A stretch of 64,000 nt of DNA, from assembly GCA_039621445.1 (NCBI GenBank), contig CP154957.1, forward strand, positions 558,001 to 622,000. Direction: 5' to 3'. The notes under the pieces were generated by a model, which made no database searches, had not been told where the DNA came from, and saw only the letters and a list, made by a program, of their open reading frames with translations. The position numbers and the translations under genes are program-made. Source of the DNA: Euglena gracilis (Eukaryota; Euglenida; Euglenophyceae; Euglenales). Positions 1 to 56,860 of the stretch are shown here, in pieces (position 1 is the stretch's first letter; each line of letters starts with the position of its first letter).

Positions 1-310
1 GCTTGGCGATCCTTTGCTGCGTGTCATCTGCTTTTTTTTTTTTTTAAGTACAGGCATGTGTGATGGATGGCATGCAATTATTTGACAAAAGCCTAACATT
101 AAGGCCTAATTTGGACCTGGAATCATAAATTCCTCTGATAACACGGAAGTTACCTGCCAGCAAGCGTTAAGTTTGACACCTCTTGCAGCAGGGAGTTTGG
201 GCTATGGGCAGGCACCCCATTCCCATAGCACAAGGCACCCCCCCCCCCTGGTGTTGGTCAACATTCAGCCGGAACCGCACTTCCCCAAGCCCAGCCGGGC
301 ATACCTGGCC

Positions 311-510
311 ATGCCCGGCCGGGTATAACTGGCGATACCCGGCCATACCCGGCCAGGTATCCCCAGCAGGCCATGCCCGGCCGGGTATAACTGACGATAC
401 CCGGCCATACCCGGCCAGGTATCCCCAGCAGGCCATGCCCGGCCGGGTATAACTGGCGATACCCGGCCATACGCGGCCAGGTATCCCCAGGAGGCCATGC
501 CCGGTCGGGT
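311..510. repeat. 62-bp minisatellite, about 3.2 copies
   Basis: Unit begins atgcccggccgggtataact; copies start at 311, 373, 435 and 497. It abuts the first recognised TsaD exon and supplies its only nearby AG. Confidence 0.95.
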
Positions 511-563
511 GTGGCCGGGCACACCCGGCTGGGGCTATCCCCGGGGGGCCCCGGCCTGGCGTG

Positions 564-11848
<11,285 letters not shown>

Positions 11849-12790
11849 CGGGAACCCAGCAGTTCACATTGTTGCAATGCTTTTGTTTTGCCATCGCACT
11901 GGGCCGGGTGTGTGCAAGTGACCCATCCGGAGTTAGCACGTCAATGAGGAGTGCAACTCTTTAAGGCTTTTCCTCAACCTCATGTTTCCCGAACCCCACA
12001 GGCCTACACAACAAACATGCAAACACACGCACTCACCCACAGACACGCACCAGGGGGGAAATCTCAAAATCTGCGTTTTTTTGTGTTTCTTTGTTTGTGT
12101 TTTCCCCGATTTTTTTCCCTGGTGATTTCACGTTGTTTTTTTTTTGCTGGAAATATTTTACGACTTGCAAAATCCCACATTTTGGCCTGACTTTCCCCAG
12201 CGACCAAATTTTTTGTCATTTTTTTTTGGACAATTTGGCCAACAAGTTGCATAATTTTGGAACCAGGATATCCCCAAAATTTAATCAAAACACATTAAAT
12301 TATTGTTCTGTGATGAATTTTTTTCCTGGAGGAGGAGAAATTTTTTCGAAATTCTCTCCAGCATATAAATGTACATCCCGGGGGAGCAGCTGGAGGAGTT
12401 TACACGCAACTTGAGAATTTTTTTTGCATTCATTTGCGATTTTTTTTGTATCGTGATTTCGAGGGTCCGCATTGCATCCCCCCTGCATACACATCTACCA
12501 ATGCAATTAGACGTATAATTTATGAGAATGGATATTTTGACTCGTCCAAATATGTACCCACGTATATATAATATATAATATATATATATATATATTATAC
12601 CCCAGCACACCTGTGACCACCTCTGTTGGTGCTGCTTGAGGCTGCACCACAGAAGCACCTGCATATATATATATATAATATATATATAATAATATATATA
12701 TATATATATATATAGTTGCAAAAAACATGACTATTCTGTGGCGTCAGTGGGACCCGTCGCCACCGCCTGCCACCGCCTCCCTCAGCCCAT
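11849..12790. other. Intergenic region between TsaD and the reductase
   Basis: T-rich, with two TA palindromic blocks (12,563-12,599 and 12,662-12,716) flanking a 60-bp unique stretch. No exon, RNA gene or clear promoter motif seen. Confidence 0.6.
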
Positions 12791-25590
<12,800 letters not shown>

Positions 25591-25842
25591 CCCACCCCCC
25601 TTCCCTGGCCCGCTTTGGGCTTCCGCTTCGTGAACGGCTTCGTGAGCCGGCGCGTCGGCGGCGACCTCGGAGATTCCGCATCGCTGTGTTTCCCAACCCT
25701 CTCCATTTCCCCCCTTTTTTTTTGCTCTGCTGTATGCCATTGTGTGCTGACGGCACTCTGCCCTGCCATTCCAATATGCCCCTCACATTTGCCACGCGGC
25801 TGATGTTCTTGTCCATTGGATTGGGGGTTGCAGTCACAATGT

Positions 25843-26250
25843 CAACCTCCCCCCAAATAATACCCCTCCCCGGGTATTAATTTTTTTCGCCCGAAGTCCC
25901 GGCCTGAGTGGTGGGGGCATCATTTGGAGGAGGGTAATAGCTCCCCAAAATTTTCGAAATTTTTTGGAAGTCCCATAGGACCCAAAATAGCTCCCAACCC
26001 CCTTTTCGGTCATTTATTTGACTTTCTCATGAAATTTAGCATTCTTGGAGGCCAGATGGTCAAAAAAATTTACAAAATTACAAAAAAAAACGATTTTTTT
26101 GTAATTTATTGTCAAATATTGTATTTTTACATTTTCAGGTCAAAATCCGGGTTGTCGGCCCGAAATTGGGGGGGGGGGCATTAACTCGGTCACCGAAGTC
26201 CCAGCCCGAGGGGGGGTATTATTTGGGGGATTATTTGGGGGGGGGTTTAC
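25843..26250. repeat. Intronic element family B, copy 2
   Basis: Direct copy of 13,395-13,762; here it lies after the reductase stop, so the family is not confined to introns. Confidence 0.88.
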
Positions 26251-26814
26251 CCGATCTGCTCAGTCCCATGAAACTATTATTTTTTGGCCAATGCTGCAAA
26301 GTTGCAAGGGGCCCTGCTCCAAGGGAGAGCATACTGGGGGGGGGGGTCGAACTGTAGCTTTTGTGGTGCGAGGAATTTCGCCGGGGGGGGGGGATGGGTG
26401 GGGAGGTTTCAAACTGCCCAGATGGAAAGCAGTGAAGCAGACACAACACCGGAAGTCTTCTTCAAAACACCCACCCCATCCAGCAATTTTCTTGTCCATT
26501 CACGTTTGGCTGTGACGCTTCTTTTGACTCAGATAGTGCCAAAGATTGGCCACAAATAGATTGGCGGGCTTCCGAGTTTTGGGATTCGGCGTCCATTTTG
26601 AGTCGAAAATCCTTGAAAGGTTGTTATTCTTTGTTAACACTTCGTTGGCTCTCCTTTTCGCCTTCAACTTTCTTTGGGTATGGCAACACCCTGGTCCCCC
26701 AGGGCCCATTTCCATCGGTATGAGGCTCCACCATTGTTTCCCCGCCCGGCACCTCTTCCAGCCTCCAAGCCCCACCCCCCAAGTCACGAAGTGACGGGTA
26801 TCCATCGGTCGGGC

Positions 26815-26985
26815 CATATATCTGCTATATATCTATATATGCATATATTACATTTGTATATATATATATATATACTTTATACATATGTATAATATATATA
26901 ATTATATATAATTATATATATACATATATATTTGTATATATGCATATATATGTATATATGTTTATATATGTATATATATGGCCAT
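26815..26985. repeat. (TA)-rich array
   Basis: TATATA/TACATA mixture with local palindromes. Confidence 0.95.
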
Positions 26986-27509
26986 AGGCTTTATGGGACC
27001 TACCATTTTTTTTACCAATCTTTTATTTCTTGTTGTCCCAGAATTCCCCCCCTTTTTTGGGGGCGCCAAGTTCAAAAAGCGACTTTTCATCCCTATTTGG
27101 AATGCTGAGGCATGGCTTTCCACAATTTTTTTCCCCTTCACACAAAGTACGAAGAATTTTTAGCCTGGGAGGTGACCCACCGGCAAGTTACTGACTATGT
27201 CGGTAGGGAGGTGTGTATGGTGGCTTGGCTTCTGTGTTCTTTGCCGCAAAGCCATTCCCTTCACCTGTGGGCATGCCAGATGCCTGCCCCAGCAGATGGA
27301 GTACCCCTGGTCTTCAGACTCTTCGGAGGCATCACCGCCATCTTCTGCCCCTATATGTCGATGGTGGTCGCGCAGCCCCGCGAGGAAGACGTTGGACCTG
27401 TTTTCGTCTCGTTCTTGCCCGCCACTCAAAGCAGGACACGTAACCCGGGAGGAACGTGGAATGCACGCCTCTCCTTGTTCTGAGCCACGTCTTGAGGTGC
27501 CCCCACATG

Positions 27510-27550
27510 CCATATATATGTATATATAATATATAAATATGTATATATAT

Positions 27551-27588
<38 letters not shown>

Positions 27589-27590
27589 AA
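27510..27590. repeat. (TA)-rich array
   Basis: About 80 bp, mainly TA. Confidence 0.95.
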
Positions 27591-27649
27591 CATACGGCAG
27601 ACAGGGGGGGGGCTGTAGTTGGGAGGGGGGCTTCCAATTTTTTTTTATG

Positions 27650-27850
27650 TTATTGATGGAATATGGTTAGGGTTACGACTTGGGGTTAGCCAAGGCCTAA
27701 TTCATAGACGGGTATTAGTTGTACAAGTTAGGCCCAAAGTTAGGCCGAATTCATAACCCTAACCCTACTCCATCATTAACACAGAAAAAAATTGACCCCC
27801 CCCTCTCAACTATATGGCCCCCCCCGGGGGGCCATATAGTTGGGAGCTGC
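27650..27850. repeat. Telomere-like degenerate repeats plus C/G palindrome
   Basis: ggttagggttacg, gttagccaaggcctaa, cataaccctaaccctac, then aactatatggcccccccc ggggggccatatagttggg. Same order as 42,605-42,800. Confidence 0.85.
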
Positions 27851-28392
27851 CATACATACATACATATACATACATACATATACATACATACATACATACA
27901 TACATACATACATACATACATACATACATACATACATACATACATACATACATACATACATACATACATACATACATACATACATACATACATACATACA
28001 TACATACATACATACATACATACATACATACATACATACATACATACATACATACATACATACATACATACATACATACATACATACATACGTACGTACG
28101 TACATACATACATACATACAGACATACATACAGACAGACAGACAGACAGACAGACAGACCGACCGACCGACCGACCGACCGACCGACCGACCGACCGACC
28201 GACCGACCGACCGACCGACCGACCGACCGACCGACCGACCGACCGACCGACCGACCGACCGACCGACCGACCGACCGACCGACCGACGGACGGACGGACG
28301 GACGGACGGACGGACGCGGACGGACGGACGGACGCGGACGGACGGACGGACGCGGACGGACGGACGGACGCGGACGGACGGACGGACGGACG

Positions 28393-28470
<78 letters not shown>

Positions 28471-28475
28471 CGCAC
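27851..28475. repeat. Compound tetranucleotide array (about 625 bp)
   Basis: Blocks in order CATA, CAGA, CCGA, CGGA (with a 16-bp CGCGGACGGACGGACG subrepeat x4), CAGA, CACA; adjacent blocks mostly differ by one base. Confidence 0.98.
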
Positions 28476-28494
28476 ACCTCCCTCTTCCCTTCAG

Positions 28495-28690
28495 ATGTCG
28501 CCCTGACCCGGGGCCCCCTACCCCCCCTCCACACATGTACGGCGCGGCTGCCGGCGGCTTGGAGCTCGCTTTCCTCAAAGCGGCGGACCGCTCCCGGGAC
28601 CTGCTGGAGCAGCCCCCCAGGCCGCGGTCTCCAGACAGCACCCCCCACCCAAGCCGGACTCCTCCTTCTGGGGTGGAGAGTGCTATGCCC
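28495..28690 (+). CDS. Unassigned exon candidate: GLELAFLKAADRSRDLLEQ
   Basis: Strong acceptor ctcttcccttcag|ATG just after the compound tetranucleotide array. Frame PPPHMYGAAAGGLELAFLKA, ADRSRDLLEQPPRPRSPDS. It could be an upstream kinesin exon (N-terminal extension) or a separate gene; no family recognised. Confidence 0.4.
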
Positions 28691-29159
28691 CCCCCCCCCC
28701 CCCGGCCCATGGGTACCCATGGGTAGGGGGTGTGTGGGTCAAGGGGGGGTAGTTAGGAATGGGGACATTCCTAATTGGAGATGAGGGTTCAGAGTGGGGA
28801 TTATGTTTGGGGCCAGGAGTGAGATCTGGCGGGGGGGGGTCGGTCTTGGGTCGTGCCATCTCTCTAATACCCAATCCCCAGTCTCCAAGGCAGGCGGGGT
28901 GTGGTTTTTCCGAAGGGAGACTGACACAGAGGTGACAGGAAGTGTGATCAAGTTAGAAATACAATTTCTGCCTTTAAACATTTGTACACATATTCGAACA
29001 GGGGTGTTTCCGCTTTTCTGAACAAACAAAGGTGCACAAGTGCGCAGAATATTGAACCTAAGAGCACGCTGAAACTTAGGGCTTGCGACTCTGTGTGCTC
29101 CCCCGTCCCCTTGTGACCAGTGCCCCTAACAGGGTTCTTTTTGAGCCAGGTCACACCCT

Positions 29160-29420
29160 CCGGGGTGGGGCTGGGGGGTGGGTATTAGCTGGGGGGGGGG
29201 GGAATTTTTGGCCCTGGGAGCCAAAATTTTGGGAGGGAAGTTGTCAAACAGGTCGGCATTTTCGTTTTTTGGGGGCCAAAAGTTGGCCAAAAGTCGAGGG
29301 GATCATTGAGGGGAAGATTTTCACATGGGTATGCCCCCCCCCAAAGTGGCCACTTTCTGGCGCATTGGTGCCGAAAGCAAAATTTGACCCCCCCCCCAGA
29401 GTCTGGAGGATCCCGTGTGC
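29160..29420. repeat. C/G-run intronic element
   Basis: Bounded by gggggggggggaattt and tttgaccccccccc, with a gccaaaagttggccaaaagt core. Confidence 0.6.
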
Positions 29421-29469
29421 TCGGGGGGCACACCCCAAAACTCTGCCCACCCTGAATCCCAACTACCGA

Positions 29470-29730
29470 CTGAAGGCTGAGCCAGTTTGCACCCCCGGGG
29501 CCGTCCAACAAAAGCCCGGCCGTCCCGGGGGCGGTCGGGTGACGCCGGGGCCTGCCGGCCCGAGCTCCGTCGAGGCGCGGACGGCGCCCTCCCCGGCCCG
29601 GTCCCAGTGGCGCCGGTCGCTTGGGCTGCTCCAGTCCCTGTCCGCCACCACGGACTGGCTGAGCCCGCCTTTGCCCCGCGCCAGGGGTGTGCCCCAAGTC
29701 CGGAGATCGCCGCGAGGCTCCGAGTCCTGA
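29470..29730 (+). CDS. Unassigned GC-rich open region
   Basis: Frame PGAVQQKPGRPGGGRVTPGP, SQWRRSLGLLQSLSATTDWL, ending TGA at 29,730. Other frames and the opposite strand are also open, so strand and frame are uncertain. Confidence 0.25.
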   Translation: MKAEPVCTPGAVQQKPGRPGGGRVTPGPAGPSSVEARTAPSPARSQWRRSLGLLQSLSATTDWLSPPLPRARGVPQVRRSPRGSES

Positions 29731-30745
29731 GATCTCCTTTTCGTTGGCATATGTTGTATGGCATGTGACTGAACTGTGTTTTCTTTCCCCCGCTGGTGTT
29801 CATTTTGGTTTATGATTCGCAACGTGGCATGGTGTTTGTTTTTTATTTTTATTATTATATTTTTTTTGCTGCTGGTGTGGTAATTTCACATCACAATTTC
29901 CATTCCCACAAGTATCTAAGCCTATGTTACGTTATTTTATTATCATGTTTCTCACTGTTGGACATGGAGGTGATGGGATCGGAGGAGTGCTCAAGCTAAG
30001 CTCCCCCAAGGTTCGACATTTGTAGACTGTAGACGGCCCAATTGTACCTCCCAACCTGTCATAACTTGGCCTGGTGGGTTGGTGTACAGTCCTTGGGCAC
30101 AAGAAAGACAGTTGTATTTTTGTATTTTTTCCGCTTGAAAATTGACAGATAACACCCAAGTCTGAACACGATTCCCGAGCCTGCTCAGCGCGAACAAAAA
30201 CGGGTGGGAGTTCACCCAAGAAAATGACAGAACCAGTTTCCGCTTCTTTTGGGCAATGTTTGCGGCAGAACCTCTGCCTCAGTGTCCTCGGTCCGCCGTC
30301 CCACACCTGGGAGGAGCGCAGGGCGTCGTGGAAAGCAGTCCTCTTCCAGCAACGAACTCCTAATTAAAATTACTGAAAACATTTAATTCCTGTCCAGTTT
30401 TTTTTTGTTGTGGGATGGTCCAAAAGATGACAGAAATGGGCAAAAATAGGTCGTCGACGGCTTTCCCAGCTCAAAATACCTCGAAATTGCCTTTTGATGT
30501 CTGTCATATTCTTGGGTTTCTTTCTGGACTGTTGAATCGGTGGCCACTATTTTTTTTTGCAGTCAAATTCTATAGTTTATTTAGAATCATCTCATGTTTG
30601 ACGAATCATGAATTTTGCACACTTTTTTGTCACACCTGGACCGCCCAATATGCATTTACCGTTGCATTTGTTGTGTTGATTCTTTTTCCGTGGGGCTAGA
30701 TGTTGTGCCCCCCCCCCCCGCGCTGGTGCCACCTTTTGGGGGGAG

Positions 30746-30823
30746 GTTGTTAAGCGACGCCCTGGCCCTGCCCCAACGCCCACTGCCAGATGACAGCGAG
30801 GGGCTCGAGTCCCCGACAAGCAG
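30746..30823 (+). CDS. Unassigned exon candidate: LLSDALALPQRPLPDDSEGL
   Basis: Acceptor ggggggag|GTTGTT, donor CAAGCAG|GTGCTG. Acidic/Pro composition like the exons just before the kinesin motor; possibly the same gene. Confidence 0.35.
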
Positions 30824-30954
30824 GTGCTGGGGGGCTCCTGAGAAGGACAGGGACACGGACACCAGAAGCAAAACGTAATGTAATGGCCTCCGAAGTGGCA
30901 CGGTGTGTGCCTGTGAACCTCACCTCTCTGGATGGAACCAGGCTTGTGCTTAGT

Positions 30955-31205
30955 CGGGTGCCTACCCCACGGGGCAGGCACCCTATAGCACCCATCCGAC
31001 CCCTCCCCCCCGGGGGGGGTAGGGTTTTTGGTGGTGCCTGCCCATAGCAGGCACCCCCCCCCCTCCGACCCCATCGCCGAAGGCCCCGGGGGCCTGGAAA
31101 AGGCCATCTTCAATGAAAATTTTCTGGGTCCCCCCCGGACCCCCGCCCCCGGGGGGTGTGCCTGCTAGGGGCAAGCACCCTATTGCACCCACCCACCCCC
31201 TCCCG
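30955..31205. repeat. C/G-run element with ggcaggcaccc ends (family E)
   Basis: ggcaggcaccctatagcacccatc and gcctgcccatagcaggcaccc; related to 41,800-42,030 and a fragment at 200-250. Confidence 0.75.
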
Positions 31206-31419
31206 GTCGGTAAGCACAAGCCTGGATGGAACCATCATCCAGGCCATGCCATCGAGGAATAAATTCTTGACGTCGAAAAAATTCGTTATATGTTCTGAGC
31301 TTTTGAGGCATTCTCGCAACCTGCCTCCTGCCAATGAGCCAGTCGACCTTCCCCACAAGCTTTCTTGAGACGGTTTTCCTTCGAAAATGGCCTTTCAGAA
31401 AATGACACTTCTCACACAA

Positions 31420-32170
31420 TTGAAGCATTTTTGGTTTTTTCTTGACATTTTTAGCTTTTCTTTTTTTTTTTTTTTTTCTCTCCGTCCGAAATTTTAGTTA
31501 CAATTTGTTGGGTTTTTTTTTTTTTATGGTGAATAAATACACTTTTAATCTGACCAAGTGTACATGGACAAGGTTTTTGGCTGTACCGCTGCTCCACGGG
31601 GTTTCCTTCGTTTGGAATTATGGTGCCATTTGCTACTTTGGTACCTGAAAAAAACAATCACCAATCAAGTTTTTTTTTTCTTGTAAAGTATGAGGCTTTT
31701 TATTCAGGACAAACTTTTTTTTTTGCACCTTAAACAAAAATGTTTACAGGCCCACCATTTTTTTTTTTTTTGAAACCCCTCCAGACGTAAAATGAAATAG
31801 TACATGTTGTTTGTTTTTTTTTCTTTTGTGTTTTTTTTTTTGTTTTTTTGTTCCTGCTTATATTGTTGTTGGGTTTGTGGATTGTTTTGGATTTATATTT
31901 TGTATTGAATTTTGTGTGCAATGCCTGTGGCTTTTTCTTTTTGAGAGATTTTTGTTTTTTTTTGTATTCAACAGTTTACGGTTTTTTTTAATAATATAAT
32001 GTGTTAATTATTTTTGTGTTTTTTGCAAAAGATGATTTTTTTTGAAGAGGTTTGGAATTTTTGGGAACAACCGAAGCATTTTTGGTTGCCGACTTCCAGC
32101 CTCTGAACGACAACACCGAAGATGCTTTATTTTTTTAAGCTTTTCTTTTTTTTATTTATGAAACACCGTT
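31420..32170. other. T-rich stretch without recognisable genes
   Basis: Long poly-T runs; open frames here are compositional. Nothing supportable seen. Confidence 0.6.
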
Positions 32171-32699
32171 CTCAGAATGTCAAGGAATAGAGTACAGTTA
32201 CAATGGGGTGCTTGTGGGCTTACCTGCCCACTTCTCCTTCGGGAATTATGGTGCCGAAATACCTTCCAATACCTAATACCTGTCACCGTTTGTGAGGGTC
32301 ACTGGGACAATGATACCATCGGGAGGGGGGCTTGGACACTTCGGTTGTGGCAGTTACCGCTGCCCAAGGTCTAGCGTGTTTATTATAAACGTTTTTCTAA
32401 AAAAATTGTTCTAAGTTCATTTTTAATGCTCAGCAATCATTTTTCATTGGGGTGGGTGGGTAGGTCCGGACCCCCCTCCCCCCCACGGCTCCTAAACAAA
32501 AGCCTCTGACCCCAGGTACCCCAGTCCGCAGACATTTTTTTTTTTCGACCGCTTGTCCAACCCCCAGTCGGAGGCCAGACATTGCCGGTCGTTGGGCACA
32601 ACAGGGACTCATTTTTTGCGGTTTTTTTCCCTTTCAAAAAAGACACATTTTACCACAAACCCGCCACCTGTGCTATCCTCCCCCCCCCACCTGGCCGGG

Positions 32700-53166
<20,467 letters not shown>

Positions 53167-53934
53167 CCGCCGCCTGCCCCCCCCCCCCCCCCGGGTGTCC
53201 AAGCTTGCGGGACACCCCTGGCACTGCCCCAAGTCAGTATGCAACCCATCGGCAGGTCATTTTTCTTATTTATTCATGATAATCATATATATCATATATC
53301 ATATATGATATGAATTATGTATGTATCATATACATATATATATACAAATATGCGCATATGTTTTATGTATCATATCTGTCAATGTATTCATAATTATTTG
53401 TCAACTATGGGGCAACAGATTTCTGCTTAAGGCCTCGCAGTGCTTTGCAGGCTTCGGGGGGGGGGGAGGCCAGAGCCGCGTGTTGTGGGAACAGCGGGGA
53501 ACCTGCCCGGCATGGCAAGGGGCTCATTGTTGGCCGCCGGGGTTTGTCCGGGGGGAAACAGACACCCACCAAGCCATCCGCCCTCGGCGACAGTTGGCGC
53601 TGAAACACCGTGCGGCATGCTATGGAGCAGATATATTCTTTCCGGAGCAGGCTTTCCCGAAGAACCTCACGAGGTCCACCAGCAAGGACTTTTACTGGCC
53701 ACTGCCCCCCCCCCCCGGCCCAGGGGCCTCCTCGACTGGAAAAAAACTCCTCCAGCACTGCCAGCTGAGGTTGAAATGGGGTCACGAACGTCTTTTTTTC
53801 TGTTCCAAACACACCAAGCCTTGCCTGGCCTGGCCTTGCCTTTGGCGGTCTTGTGCCGCACTCTGGAAACATGCTGTCCAGCAGCTTGCCCTGCTGGTGA
53901 CTCCTGCAGACTCCCTTGGGGGTCCATTCAGGGG

Positions 53935-54245
53935 TTTTTTTTTTTAAATCTTGGACCCCCTCCCTGGGGGGGGGGTAGGGTGGGTGGGTCCCTTGGACCC
54001 CCCGGGGGGGGTTGGGGCTGGTGGGTATATCTTTTTTTGGCGCCGAAGGCGCCGAAAATTTTGAAAAAGGTGCCATTTTTCGCATTTTTGGCTATTTTCG
54101 GGCAAAAGTGGGTGGGTCCCCCAGGACCCCCCCCCCTGGGGGGCCCCACCTCGGGGGGTGGGTGGGTGGGTGCCGACCCCCTCCCCCGGTCTTGAAAAAA
54201 AACTTGGGGGGTCCATTAGGATTTCTGCTTGCCAAATTTGGACGA
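53935..54245. repeat. C/G-run intronic element
   Basis: ttggaccccctccctgggggg ... ggcgccgaaggcgccgaaaa ... cttgaaaaaaaacttgg; related blocks at 10,930-11,120 and 56,650-56,860. Confidence 0.7.
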
Positions 54246-54277
54246 GCGACCCCCCCCCCCCCCGTCGCGGGCTGCAG

Positions 54278-54365
54278 GCTCTGGCCAGCGGCCCCCACCG
54301 CCGAGCACGCACCGCCTGCGGGTGGAGCTCCTGCGGGAGGTGGCGCTGCTGCAGCGGCCCGGCGG
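54278..54365 (+). CDS. Exon candidate: HRLRVELLREVALLQ
   Basis: Acceptor cgggctgcag|GCTCTG; reads PPPPSTHRLRVELLREVALL then QRPGG, donor GGCGG|GTCCTG. Short amphipathic helix, probably kinesin tail; linkage not proven. Confidence 0.4.
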
Positions 54366-54639
54366 GTCCTGGCGTTTGGGGGGGACCCCGTCCATGGGGG
54401 GGGGCAGACAGCAGCGGCATCCCAAACACCTAACGCAATAATATTCCAATCCGAATTCGACCTGAAATTTGGCCGGATTTCGTTTGGAATGCCTAACCCC
54501 TGCCTAAATTCCTAAAAATGTACGGCCTCCGGGATTCCAGTCGGAATATGAACAAAATATATCAGAATAAGACTATGTGTATTGTATTGCACATCATATA
54601 ATATATCGTGCATAACATATGCAGGGGGGGAAATGCGTT

Positions 54640-55090
54640 TCGCATTTTTTCGCATTTTTGCGCATTTTTTGCGCATTTTTTCAAATTTTCCAAAAATGCG
54701 CATTTTTGCGCATTTTTTTGCATTTTTTGCGCATTTTTTCGTTTTTTTCAGCACATTTTTTTTGCTTTTTGGCACATTTTTTCGTGATTTTCCAAAATTT
54801 TCGCATTTTTTGACCATTTTTGCAATTTTTTGCAAAAATTTTAAATTTTTGACTTTTTTGAAACGTACATTTTCCTCATTATTCTACATAATTTCTTCAA
54901 ATTTGGTGCCATTTTTGCATGTTTTTGGGTAATTTTTGCATTTTCGTGATTTTTGCACATTTTTCTCGGATTTTGCACATTTTTGCGCATTTTTTCCAAA
55001 AATGCGCATTTTTTGCGCATTTTTTCCAAAAATGCGCATTTTTTGCGCATTTTTTTGCGCATTTTTGCACATTTTTGCGCATTTTTTCCG
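54640..55090. repeat. (TTTTTGCGCATT)n T-rich minisatellite
   Basis: Many tttttgcgcat and ttttccaaaaatgcgcat units; a related tract is at 60,535-60,600. Confidence 0.9.
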
Positions 55091-55403
55091 AGGCCGGGCG
55101 AGCGCATTCCCCCCCCCTGCATATGATATATTGGCAGCACACTCTTAATGTCCCCCGGGGAGGCGTTAGGATTGATTTGGGGGTGTGGGCCGTATGGAGT
55201 GACCCGGGCCCGACTTTTTGGGACAGCTGGGGTTACTGATTGGATTCATTTTTATTGTACTTCGGGATCGCCCTGCTAATCCAATGTTAAATTCAAAGGT
55301 GTTCGACGAGGGTTAGGTTGCCATTTTGGGGCCAACCTCCGTCCCCCTTCTGAAAGGTAGGGAGGATCGGGGGTTTTCCCAGGGAAGCGCCGGCTGCCAA
55401 CAG

Positions 55404-55530
55404 GTGCACGGCGCCGACTGGCCCATCGCCACTGTCGCCCCGCCCGACGCGTCGCTGTCTGTCGGGTCGGTGCCGGAGGCGCCGCGGAACGAAACGCCGA
55501 CGCCGTTGCCAACCCAGGGACCCTCACTGT
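55404..55530 (+). CDS. Exon candidate: low-complexity Ala/Pro/Ser tail
   Basis: Acceptor ctgccaacag|GTGCAC; reads VHGADWPIATVAPPDASLSV, GSVPEAPRNETPTPLPTQG. GC-rich island with one convincing frame ending in TGA or a GTGACG donor. Confidence 0.35.
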
Positions 55531-56203
55531 GACGGGATTCGGTTGGGATTCTGCATATGCTCCGAATAGTTTGTCTATCCTTTTTGTCCACCCATGCTTA
55601 TGCTCACCAAGAACAGGGGGAATTTCATGTGGGTCAAAGGTGTGTCAGCATCCCCCCTGTTTGCAGTTTTGTTGGGATTTAGGTATTTGGGTCCACTTAA
55701 TCGCTGTGCATTTATGTGTGCTATGGAGACTTGGGGGGGGGGATATGACTGGTCTGAACCTTGGGAGAGTTGTGCGATTGGGCCGAGTGGGTGGCCCTCT
55801 GGGGGAGGTAAGTTGTTCTTTTTCAACACAAAGCACCGATTTTTTTTGGCCCAAAATTGAGCCCCCCCCCCGAAGTGGTCCCCCTCAGGACCCCCCTGGC
55901 TCCGAAGAAACCTCCCGTTGGGGGCTTGGAGGGTGAACAAGGATTGGGACTGCCGTGTTTGATATGTTGCATGTTGGAGAGAATTGCATTATTGCGGGAT
56001 TGCATTTCACACATGACTTCACTCACTTTTTGGAAGTGTTGTGGCAACTGTGCCTGCAAATGCGACTCAAAACCTTGGCGCAAATTAGCCACGTCCACAC
56101 TGGTAGAATGAAATTCGTTTGACAATATGCACCAACATCACGCACATATTAATCCAACTTATTTCCTACAACCCGTTGGTCGTTCCCATCAAAATCCAGA
56201 ACC

Positions 56204-56578
56204 TTGTTAAGCGTCATAGCACAACCTGCCACACAATTGCGCACGTGTCAATCGGGAGATTTACGACTATGCGCCAAATCACAAGAAACGGATGCCCCGG
56301 AATATTCCCTACCTCTTCCACCTCGTTGTCCATGGATCGAACGGGACTCGCGTCTGCGGGGGGCATCGTCCAACGCGTTTCCGGATTCCATGGCGATGCC
56401 GGAACGGAACCCGTGGCATCCCACGCAACGTCGGTGGCCAGATGGCGGCGGTGCCCCTGCCACCGACTATGGCAGCGCCGCAGCTGCGCCAGCCAGGCCG
56501 TCCTACCCGGAAAGCTCTGGGCTCCACGAGACACAGTTTGCGGAACCGGGCTATGGGCGGGGGTCGACATGTCCCTGA
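56204..56578 (+). CDS. Open region of about 370 bp, reading frame unclear
   Basis: All three forward frames are open for most of this balanced-composition stretch. One reads as a disordered tail (TDYGSAAAAPARPSYPESSG then LHETQFAEPGYGRG); another starts VNREIYDYAPNHKKRMPRN. Coding is likely in one frame, but I cannot choose. Confidence 0.3.
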   Translation: MLSVIAQPATQLRTCQSGDLRLCAKSQETDAPEYSLPLPPRCPWIERDSRLRGASSNAFPDSMAMPERNPWHPTQRRWPDGGGAPATDYGSAAAAPARPSYPESSGLHETQFAEPGYGRGSTCP

Positions 56579-56644
56579 GCTTTGGGCTGCGTCTCATCCC
56601 TGTGCCGGAAGGTTTGAACCTTTCCCACCCAGCCCAACCCTGAC

Positions 56645-56860
56645 CCGTCAAATTGGCTGCCCCCCCAACCAGGGTTTTTTTTCCAACTTTGGACCCCCAG
56701 GGGAAGGGGGGGGGTAGAGTGGGTGAGTCTGCCGGACCCCCTCCTGGGGTTACGGCCAGGTTCTTGTGGGCCCCCACGGGAGGCAGGGGTTTGGCCTTAT
56801 TTCGGCGCGAAGCGCCGATTTTTTTTAACCCCAAATTGACCCCCAAAACGTGGGGAGCGG
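56645..56860. repeat. C/G-run intronic element
   Basis: aactttggacccccaggggaaggggggg ... ttcggcgcgaagcgccga ... ttaaccccaaattgaccccc. Confidence 0.7.

Noticed and set aside
27719-28784. Open frames of up to 335 codons (PTDR, SVGR repeats)
   Set aside because: Translations of the compound tetranucleotide array.
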